Shown here: positions 35,769 through 42,386 of the stretch, one piece after another | How the letters are laid out: every line of letters starts with the position of its first letter | How positions within the stretch are numbered: the first letter of the stretch is position 1 | Assembly: GCF_024734895.1 (NCBI RefSeq) | Contig: NZ_CP091430.1 | Coordinates: forward strand, 5,660,501 to 5,724,500 | Direction of reading: 5' to 3' | Length of the DNA: 64,000 nt | Origin: Paenibacillus spongiae | GTDB lineage: Bacteria; Bacillota; Bacilli; Paenibacillales; Paenibacillaceae | Notes under the pieces: model-generated | What the model saw: only the letters and a program-made list of their open reading frames with translations | What the model was told of the DNA's origin: nothing | Databases searched by the model: none | Made by a program: the position numbers and the translations under genes

Positions 35769-37100
35769 TTATTGCTGCTTCTCAGCGAGCACCTTATTAA
35801 TTTCCTCTTCTGCTTCTCGCAACGCCGTGTTCAGATCTTTTCCAGCCAAATATTCATCGAATTTTTGATTTGCTATTCCCATGCCGTCTCCGTTGAATGG
35901 AGAAAATACTGGCGCTGGGGCAGGTTTGCTTTTGAAAACGCCGGCGATATTTTTCCCTTTCATATGAGGGTTGTCGGCGCCAAAAGCATTTTGAACTTCC
36001 GGACTTGTCAGAGCCGTTACGCGCATGGTCTTCGATGCGCTGAGCTTCTGAACTTCATCGGATGTGACGACGCTGATCGCTTTCATCGCTTCTTCCGGGT
36101 GTTCGGACGTGCTGTTGATCGTCAGAATGTGCGCGTCAACCATGCCGTATGTATTCTCATGCCCCGGAAAGCTTGGATATTGGACAACATCCCAGTTCGT
36201 AAACCCTTCCGCAGACATTTGCATTAGATTAGGGAATATGTTCATAGCCGCAACCATCGCGCCTGTCTTGTCCAAGAATGCCCATGCCTTATCTTTCTCA
36301 TTGCCCGGAATTTTGTAAATATTGTACGCCGTTTGGAATGCTTGCTTCCACAGATCGTTATTGATGCTGGCTTTATTCGTCTTCGCATCAATCGTAACGA
36401 TGCTGAGAGGGAAAGATAACCGCTCCAGATGCTCCGGACTTAGACCGCTAAATTGCGTACCGTCAATTTTTCCCGTAACTTTTTTGGCAAGATCCGTTAC
36501 TTGCTCCCACGTCATTCCGTCTGTCGGATAAGAAACGCCAAATTTATCGAAAATCTCTTTGTTATAATAAAGCGCATTCAATTGCATCGCAAAAGGCAGT
36601 CCGTATAACTCGCCGTTATCCGACACGTTTCGAATCGTTTCCAGCACGACCGGTTCGAAACGATTAATATCCACGCCTTCTACCTCAATATACGGAGTAA
36701 TGTCCTGGAACATTTCATATCGCTTCACAGATGGCATGGCGCCGTTCCAGATCAACATCATGTCCGGCGTATTTTTCGCTGCGATCAGCTCTTCCAGTCC
36801 CGCTCCTTCCGGACCTTTGAACAATTCTACGGTAATGTTCGGATACTTCGCTTTGACGGGGTCTGTGAACAGAAGCTTGAAATCTTCTTCGCTAATTCCT
36901 ACCGAAATTGGCATAACGGTAAGTGTAACCGGTTTCGTTTCTTCGGCCGGTTTATTTCCTTTTTCTGTTGCGGCATCCTTGTCGTCTGTTTGCTCTTTAT
37001 CGTTTGTATTGCTGGACGGTTGTTTTGAGTCATCTGTACTGGAACAAGCAGTAAGGATTAAGAACATCATGATCAGAAGAATGGAAAATGTCTTTTTCAT
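35769..37100 (-). CDS. Lipoprotein sugar-binding protein, MalE-like
   Basis: 443 residues. Signal peptide with lipobox LILTAC (Cys19), an Asp/Lys/Glu linker to about residue 55, then a SBP_bac_1 body (LYYNKEIFDKFGVSYPTDG). Start ATG 37100 is preceded by a GGGTGTTCC-complement type site (CCAGGGGTG). It is the first gene of the long minus-strand cluster and has its own promoter with a CcpA-type operator (37155-37183). The AraC regulator is divergent from it. It is followed by a hairpin and then the membrane protein and ATPase genes. It probably supplies the first permease pair downstream. Confidence 0.9.
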   Translation of the reverse strand: MKKTFSILLIMMFLILTACSSTDDSKQPSSNTNDKEQTDDKDAATEKGNKPAEETKPVTLTVMPISVGISEEDFKLLFTDPVKAKYPNITVELFKGPEGAGLEELIAAKNTPDMMLIWNGAMPSVKRYEMFQDITPYIEVEGVDINRFEPVVLETIRNVSDNGELYGLPFAMQLNALYYNKEIFDKFGVSYPTDGMTWEQVTDLAKKVTGKIDGTQFSGLSPEHLERLSFPLSIVTIDAKTNKASINNDLWKQAFQTAYNIYKIPGNEKDKAWAFLDKTGAMVAAMNIFPNLMQMSAEGFTNWDVVQYPSFPGHENTYGMVDAHILTINSTSEHPEEAMKAISVVTSDEVQKLSASKTMRVTALTSPEVQNAFGADNPHMKGKNIAGVFKSKPAPAPVFSPFNGDGMGIANQKFDEYLAGKDLNTALREAEEEINKVLAEKQQ

Positions 37101-37154
37101 AGGAACACCCCTGGTTTAAATTGGTCATTCACAAGACAACATGCTCAAAACGTG

Positions 37155-37183
37155 ATATCATGCAGAAATGATAACGCTGTCAA
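37155..37183 (-). promoter_or_regulatory. Promoter of the 35769 binding-protein gene
   Basis: On the minus strand TTGACA (37183-37178) is a perfect -35 box, followed after 17 bases by TGATAT (37160-37155), a weak -10. It faces the binding-protein gene starting at 37100. The flanking inverted repeat and CcpA-type operator overlap the -35. Confidence 0.5.
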
Positions 37184-37196
37184 AAACAACGTTATC
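37169..37196. promoter_or_regulatory. cre-like operator and inverted repeat over the -35 box
   Basis: Minus strand TGACAGCGTTATCA (37182-37169) matches the Bacillus cre consensus TGWAANCGNTNWCA at 13 of 14 positions. It also forms part of an inverted repeat, GATAACG (37170-37176) and CGTTATC (37190-37196). Placement over the -35 box fits catabolite repression by CcpA or control by the divergent AraC regulator. Confidence 0.55.
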
Positions 37197-37335
37197 CTTA
37201 TCGAACTAATGATCATTTGCCTCCTTTTCGAAGTGGTTTAGAATTATATTGTCAGTATATTCGAAGAGTAACTAAAGATAAATTGTATTATCTTGTTTAT
37301 TATAGAACGATATTGCCCATTAAGGAGTGTCGCCG

Positions 37336-38172
37336 ATGTTGCTTAGACATGCATTTGCTCCGGTTCTCTCTGAGCACCCATTCTTTTGCTTGCCTGAATC
37401 CGTAGGATGGTATAGTCAGTGGCCGGATCATTTTGTGGGACGCGACAAGGGCACGTGGAATACATTTAGCATTCATGTCGTTGTTGACGGGAAAGGATAC
37501 GTGGATGTTGACGACCGTCAGTACGCGCTGGTCAAAGGAGATTGTTATCTTTATTTCCCGAACCAGCGCCAATTGTACTACAGCAGCAAGGATGATCCGT
37601 GGGAATTGAGGTGGGTGCATTTTTACGGAGGGCCTGAGTTAACGCAATTTCTGATTGATCGGGGTTTTCACCGCTCGTCTTTATGGACGCTAAAAGATAT
37701 GAGCTCATTTGAACAGCTCTATCATGTTCTGCTCACGGAAACTGAGAAACATGAAGCTCTTCATTACAGCCGATTGTCTTATTTAACCTATGGAATTATT
37801 GCGGAGTTTGTAAGCAATGCAATCCCGTTAACAACAAGTAAAGGAACAGAGGTAGCGGACAGGCTGCTCAAGCTGCTTCCGCAAATTCAGCAACAAGCGC
37901 ATCTTCCTTTTATACTTGATGAATGGGCAGAGAAAGCGGAGATTAGCCAATATTACTTCTGCAGACTGTTTCGCAAATTGACCCAGCTTAGTCCGCTGGA
38001 ATTCGTTACCTTATGCAGATTGCAATTGGCGAAGCAATTGCTGATCGAGAACAAGGATTGGTCGATCAAACGTATCGCGATCGAGTCGGGTTATATCAAT
38101 GCGAACTATTTCAACAAAAAGTTTCTGGCTCTTGAAGGGATGACACCGACCCAATACAGGGAGAGGCACTAG
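37336..38172 (+). CDS. AraC-family transcription regulator
   Basis: 278 residues. N-terminal cupin-like sugar-sensing domain (about 15-150; VVDGKGYVDVDDRQYALVKG, then the WELRWVHFYGG motif frequent in this group). C-terminal AraC double helix-turn-helix at about 178-278 (WAEKAEISQYYFCRLFRKL; IAIESGYINANYFNKKF). ATG 37336 is preceded by TAAGGAG; GTG 37327 lies within that site. It is divergent from the 28-kb minus-strand cluster and shares its upstream region, so it is the best candidate for its regulator. It is followed by a bidirectional terminator. Confidence 0.93.
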   Translation: MLLRHAFAPVLSEHPFFCLPESVGWYSQWPDHFVGRDKGTWNTFSIHVVVDGKGYVDVDDRQYALVKGDCYLYFPNQRQLYYSSKDDPWELRWVHFYGGPELTQFLIDRGFHRSSLWTLKDMSSFEQLYHVLLTETEKHEALHYSRLSYLTYGIIAEFVSNAIPLTTSKGTEVADRLLKLLPQIQQQAHLPFILDEWAEKAEISQYYFCRLFRKLTQLSPLEFVTLCRLQLAKQLLIENKDWSIKRIAIESGYINANYFNKKFLALEGMTPTQYRERH

Positions 38173-38240
38173 ACGGACGGCGCTCAGATATGATATGCGG
38201 GTATCTCGAAGGTCTGAGAAAGCCCTAAGTCATGAGAAAA

Positions 38241-38273
38241 TGACCGGACCTACCGCAGGTCCCGGTCATTTTT
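38241..38273. terminator. Bidirectional Rho-independent terminator
   Basis: TGACCGGACCT (38241-38251) pairs with AGGTCCCGGTCA (38257-38268, one bulge). TTTTT follows on the plus strand and TTTT on the minus strand. It lies between the convergent AraC gene and the ThuA-oxidoreductase gene and serves both. Confidence 0.85.
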
Positions 38274-38283
38274 GTTATATGTT

Positions 38284-39924
38284 CTATAGCACCTCAGGGG
38301 TAACGCTTCTGCCTAACTCCGAGCTCTGCGAGGCGGCTTCCAAGATGCTGATGACACGCAGCGCTTGTTCGGGTTTTACGATCAGTTCCTCGTCCATCAG
38401 CAAATGGTCGGCGACATTCCAATAATATTTTTTCCAATCCGCTCCGAACATCCGTTCAATCTTGCTGTGCTGGCGAACGCCGTTCACCATGCTGGTCAAA
38501 TAAATCTCGTCCTGCGCATTCATCTCGATGCTGCCTTGGGTGCCGAGAATTTGCCATTTCGGCCGGTTGACCGCTGCGATCGATGACATCATGATATCGA
38601 CCGTCACTCCGTTTTTGAACTTGATATTGATTTTGCCGTGATCTTCGTTCGTTACCGCATGCCACACTCTTTTCTGGAAATCCCCCATCAGCTGAGTCAT
38701 TTCGGATGGGATCAAATTCAGAATCCAGTCAATGATATGCGCGCCCCAATCGTACATCAAACCGCCGCTGACGGCTTTGTCGGAGCGCCACTCGAAGCCC
38801 GGCTGATGGTAGCCTACGGACGAGTAGTCGATGTGGAACACGTCGCCGATTAATCTTTTGTTCAGCAGCTCGCGGATCGTCATATAGTCGTCATCCCAGC
38901 GCCGGCAATGAAAGACGGACAGCATGACCCCTTGCTCCCGCGCCTTCTGAATCAAATCTTTTCCTTCGGCAACCGTTAAGCAAAACGGCTTTTCCATGAT
39001 GACATGCTTACCGGCTTCAAGACATTTCATTGCCAGCGGTGCATGCAGATAATGCGGCAAAATGTTGACGACAAGATCCACTTCATCCATAGCCAGCATA
39101 TCATCAAGATTGGTAAAATACCCCTTCATACCGGGAAGCTGCTCCTTGGCTGCCGCTAATCTGTCAGGCGAAGCGTCGCAAACCGCAACCACTTCCATGC
39201 CTTCGGTTTGACCGATCCAGCTCGCATGCCCGGCACCCATATTACATGTCGGTCCGAACCCGAGCAAACCGCAGCGGATCTTTCCGGACCGTTTCTCTTC
39301 CCCGGCGCTCCAACTGATTGCGCGCAGCAGCATTTTCTGAAACTCCGGATGGATCCAGGCTCTTAAATCATGGCCATTCGCCAAATAGGCGACCCGGCCT
39401 TGACCGTATGATTTGGTATACGCGAGTGGCAGCTTCCTGCCCTGCCAGTTCGTTTCCGCAAGCACCGTCACTTTGGATGGATCGTAGCTTTGCAGATGAT
39501 ACATTTCGTCCGCGATCGTAAACGTCTCCATCCTTGTCGTTATGGGATGATCGGTGTTCACGATTTCTACCTTAAAGCTGTGATGGTCAGGATGCGTCAA
39601 AAACTCGCAGCCCAGCATATCAATATACCGGCGACTGCCTCTGAAGCTGTCCGCTGCGGAATGAACGCCGACAAATCCGCCGCCGCTCTCGATGAAATCA
39701 AGCAGCCCACGCTCGCGCTCCGGCGTCAGCTCGTCAGCAAACCCGGTCGTGTAAACGACAACGGCGGCGTATTTCCCTTCGGACAGGCGAGCCAGCATAT
39801 CGAGGTCGGAAGTGGTCTCGAGACAATAGCCTTCCTTAGAACCTATCAAATTGCTTAGCAGTTCCCCAGCCGCTCTCGTCGGGTGAAATTCAGGACCTCC
39901 GTACACATACAATATTTTTTTCAT
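38284..39924 (-). CDS. ThuA domain fused to Gfo/Idh/MocA oxidoreductase
   Basis: 546 residues in two halves. Residues 1-215 form a ThuA-like (glutamine-amidotransferase-fold) domain: MKKILYVYGGPEFHPT, ESGGGFVGVHSAADS, GRVAYLANGHD. Residues about 225-546 form a Gfo/Idh/MocA dehydrogenase: the nucleotide-binding start CGLLGFGP, EAGKHVIMEKPFCL with the conserved E-K-P, and GGLMYDWGAHIIDW at the catalytic region. The two domains usually occur as neighbours in sugar catabolism loci; here they are one chain. Start ATG 39924 follows GGGAGG. The longer frame to 40059 runs through a GH2 remnant and is rejected. It has its own promoter. Likely role: NAD(P)-dependent oxidation or epimerisation of a released sugar; substrate unknown. 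Confidence 0.88.
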   Translation of the reverse strand: MKKILYVYGGPEFHPTRAAGELLSNLIGSKEGYCLETTSDLDMLARLSEGKYAAVVVYTTGFADELTPERERGLLDFIESGGGFVGVHSAADSFRGSRRYIDMLGCEFLTHPDHHSFKVEIVNTDHPITTRMETFTIADEMYHLQSYDPSKVTVLAETNWQGRKLPLAYTKSYGQGRVAYLANGHDLRAWIHPEFQKMLLRAISWSAGEEKRSGKIRCGLLGFGPTCNMGAGHASWIGQTEGMEVVAVCDASPDRLAAAKEQLPGMKGYFTNLDDMLAMDEVDLVVNILPHYLHAPLAMKCLEAGKHVIMEKPFCLTVAEGKDLIQKAREQGVMLSVFHCRRWDDDYMTIRELLNKRLIGDVFHIDYSSVGYHQPGFEWRSDKAVSGGLMYDWGAHIIDWILNLIPSEMTQLMGDFQKRVWHAVTNEDHGKINIKFKNGVTVDIMMSSIAAVNRPKWQILGTQGSIEMNAQDEIYLTSMVNGVRQHSKIERMFGADWKKYYWNVADHLLMDEELIVKPEQALRVISILEAASQSSELGRSVTPEVL

Positions 39925-39969
39925 GTTAACAACCTCCCAGAAATGAATTCGTATAATTTGGGTTTGTCG

Positions 39970-40006
39970 ACTCGGTAATGCAGAGCTCTCCCGCTTGTTT
40001 CGTCGA
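39970..40006 (-). pseudogene. Remnant of a GH2 gene 3' region
   Basis: The minus strand reads STKQAGELCITES. The GH2 protein at 13632-16037 contains STKQAGDLCITAES near its C terminus. The match is also at base level, with only a few substitutions and one 3-base gap over about 38 bases. No more of the gene is visible on either side. It marks a lost GH2 paralogue between the GH20 and ThuA-oxidoreductase genes. Confidence 0.6.
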
Positions 40007-40098
40007 GTAAGACGTCTTTCGGTGAGGCTAGCCCTATACTGAACGCGTGTACATTTCACTCAAAAAAAGAACCATATTGGAAAATCAGCCTCGATTAA

Positions 40099-40127
40099 AA
40101 CATACTTTAATGCTATTTGTTCGTCAA
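40099..40127 (-). promoter_or_regulatory. Promoter for the ThuA-oxidoreductase gene
   Basis: TTGACG (40127-40122), a 17-base spacer, then TATGTT (40104-40099) on the minus strand. Spacing is ideal and the boxes match 5 of 6 and 4 of 6. It lies in the 328-base gap between the GH20 stop and the start at 39924, so the fusion gene can be transcribed alone. The rest of the gap holds the GH2 remnant and nothing else I can identify. Confidence 0.5.
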
Positions 40128-40252
40128 TAAGAAATCAAAAAAATTCTCCAGTATAGTTCTTTTGAAGGGCGCCCGTCTACCCATATATAATTGATTACTT
40201 TGATGCCGCAGATTCTCCCCAAGATTCTGCCATCACTATAGGTATGAACGCG

Positions 40253-42157
40253 TTAAGACAACGGTGAAGCGCTTGCGATACGCAGATAGCCAGGCGCACT
40301 AATCGTAATCGGGGTTTCCGGCAGTTCAGCTTCGAATAACAGACGTTCCGCTTCCAGCTCTTCAAGGCTCTCCTCGCGTCCTTCCGCGTAATCGAGAAGC
40401 CGATCGATTGCCGTCGAAATTCTCGCAAGCATGCCCCCATAGCGAATATCCAGCACTTCCCAACCGAAGGGTTTGTTCGTAAGCATCCAAATGCGCCGGT
40501 GAGCAATCCGAAGCTCGTCCATCCGCCGATACAAATCCGGTAAACATGACTGGGCGGCATCCTTGAGCTCCTCTTTGCGATCATCCCGATACAATCGGGT
40601 CAAAACAAGACCTAACGTCGATTTGACAGCCAGCACCCCACTCAGTTTCTCGTAAAACTCGAATAGGGCATCAAACGGTGATCCCGCCTTTACCTTGCAG
40701 GCACGCCATTTCTCTTGCAGCTTCTCGTAATGGTCAGGCAGTTCATTCTCCGGCGTTCCTTCCACATGCTTGTCAAACAAGCCGATCAGCACGTCCTGCC
40801 ATAGCAGATACTTTGATGGATTGGCCATGTAATGATTGCCTTCGCTCACGCCGGGCGTCTCATCCATGTATTTCAAAGCGATGAGCTCGTCGAATAGATC
40901 TAGTCCCGTGCAAGCGGCAAACCGGCTCCTCAGCTTCCCGTCATTGACCTCGTCCGTGTATCCGTGCTCGGCAAAAAGCTGCAATCCCGGCAGCATGGCC
41001 AAATGGTTCGTTTCCTGCCCGTTGTCACCCCAAGCGGTGGCCAGCACTTCCCGGACGCCTTGAGCTTTGCAGGCGAGCAAAGCGGGATGGGTGATCATCC
41101 ACGTTTTTCCGTTGTTCGGGCTCATGCTGCCCCAGATATGAATGCCGCCCGCAAACACCGGCACTGAACCGAACTCCTTATGCTTCTCTATCAGTCGCTC
41201 ATAAACGAGCTGATCCCGCTGCCCGTAATCCCAATAAACGAACTGTACATCATTCGGAATTTGAGCCAGCTTATCCGGTGAAAAATCAACGTTCAACGGG
41301 TAATGAAACGCGTTCGGATCGTTTGAGAGGAAATGGAATGGCATATCGCTCCAGATCATCGGCTTCAAACCATGCTTTCGGGTAATGTCGAGCACCCTGG
41401 CCAAATGTTCGTTCATAACGTCAAAACGCTCTCGATAACCATGAAGCGTCAAATAACGCCCCAGTCCGAGGCCATACGCTTCATCCATCCCGATGTGAAT
41501 CCGCTTGGTACGGAACGGGGCCGATGCGGCTACGATCATTTCTTCGATAAAGGCGTACGTTTGCGGTTCTCCAACCAGGAGCGTATCGCCGCTATCCCTT
41601 ATTTTCGCGGCAAACGACCACTTCAACGCTTGAGCCAGATGCGCTAGCGTTTGGATGCATGGAACCATTTCGATGCCGAACAGCGCCGCATAGTCGTCCA
41701 GCTCCTTGAGTTCCCCGTCGGTATAGCGTCCCCTCATATAGCCAAAATACGGTTTGTCCGGCACTTCGTAAGTATCCTCCGTATACAGCATCAGACCGTT
41801 CAGGCCCATGAGCGCCATATAGCGCATCATTTGTTTGATCGTACTTCGTTTCAGCACGGCATTTCGCGAAACATCAAGCATCGGCCCGTTAAAATCGAAC
41901 CGAGGCTGTTCTTTAAACTGAAACCGGTCTTGTCTACGGGAGTACTCGACAAACAACCCAAGCGCACGAAAAAAATGAATGCTTTCGGCAAACTCAATAC
42001 GTCCCTGACCATTCTCCAGAGAGATCTTAAGCGGACCTTTTCTATTAACAACTTCTACGGGTATTCCTGACTCGCACAACTCAATGCGCAAGATCGCAGC
42101 CAACTCACTTATACCCGCAACCACCTCGGCGACATCCCCATGAAAAAATAGTTTCAT
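40253..42157 (-). CDS. GH20 beta-N-acetylhexosaminidase (GH20C-like)
   Basis: 634 residues, no signal peptide, so cytoplasmic. N-terminal alpha/beta domain (about 1-85), then a TIM barrel (about 88-420) with MLDVSRNAVLKRSTIKQMM, MVPCIQTLAHLAQALKW and the catalytic HIGMDEAYGLGLGRYL, where D225 and E226 are the GH20 Asp-Glu pair of substrate-assisted catalysis. A helical C-terminal domain follows. Length and motifs match the small intracellular GH20C group known from Streptococcus pneumoniae, which removes terminal beta-linked GlcNAc or GalNAc. Start ATG 42157 has AAGGAG upstream. It sits between a decayed hydrolase pair and the ThuA-oxidoreductase in the minus-strand operon and indicates that the imported glycan contains N-acetylhexosamine. 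Confidence 0.93.
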   Translation of the reverse strand: MKLFFHGDVAEVVAGISELAAILRIELCESGIPVEVVNRKGPLKISLENGQGRIEFAESIHFFRALGLFVEYSRRQDRFQFKEQPRFDFNGPMLDVSRNAVLKRSTIKQMMRYMALMGLNGLMLYTEDTYEVPDKPYFGYMRGRYTDGELKELDDYAALFGIEMVPCIQTLAHLAQALKWSFAAKIRDSGDTLLVGEPQTYAFIEEMIVAASAPFRTKRIHIGMDEAYGLGLGRYLTLHGYRERFDVMNEHLARVLDITRKHGLKPMIWSDMPFHFLSNDPNAFHYPLNVDFSPDKLAQIPNDVQFVYWDYGQRDQLVYERLIEKHKEFGSVPVFAGGIHIWGSMSPNNGKTWMITHPALLACKAQGVREVLATAWGDNGQETNHLAMLPGLQLFAEHGYTDEVNDGKLRSRFAACTGLDLFDELIALKYMDETPGVSEGNHYMANPSKYLLWQDVLIGLFDKHVEGTPENELPDHYEKLQEKWRACKVKAGSPFDALFEFYEKLSGVLAVKSTLGLVLTRLYRDDRKEELKDAAQSCLPDLYRRMDELRIAHRRIWMLTNKPFGWEVLDIRYGGMLARISTAIDRLLDYAEGREESLEELEAERLLFEAELPETPITISAPGYLRIASASPLS

Positions 42158-42179
42158 CTTATTTGCTCCTTAAACGTTT

Positions 42180-42300
42180 ATTTATTCAGCGATATTCATG
42201 TTGTCTGGCAAGGAGAGGGTAACACACCGGTCGCCGCAATGACAATCCGCTTGTCTTGGAGATGTATAGTCAGCACACGTCTCATGCCTGCCACGACATG
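42180..42300 (-). pseudogene. Possible 3' remnant of a hydrolase gene
   Basis: The minus strand reads VVAGMRRVLTIHLQDKRIVI, then after a shift CVTLSLPDNMNIAE and a stop. The end of the intact protein at 8802-11075 (MKRVLGENALLDHRLIVIGP, then SSEYILTIDK) has the same pattern of residues. Together with the 12-codon start remnant just upstream this suggests a paralogue of that gene with its middle deleted. Similarity is weak and the identity is uncertain. Confidence 0.35.
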
Positions 42301-42347
42301 CTGCCACAGACTGGAGCCCAAATCAGCATGTCACATCGAGGAAATTG

Positions 42348-42386
42348 TTATGACGCTTCCTTGGCTCGGGCATATCTATGACTCAT
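42348..42386 (-). pseudogene. 5' remnant of the six-hairpin-like gene
   Basis: ATG at 42386 overlaps the stop of the duplicated gene exactly as in the intact pair at 11075. It reads MSHRYARAKEAS and then stops, where the intact gene reads MSHAYARMNETG. So the duplication once included the downstream gene, which has been lost except for its start. Confidence 0.75.

Noticed and set aside
40195..40584. Minus-strand frame of 129 codons overlapping the GH20 C terminus
   Set aside because: It lies out of frame within the GH20 gene for most of its length and has no start signal.
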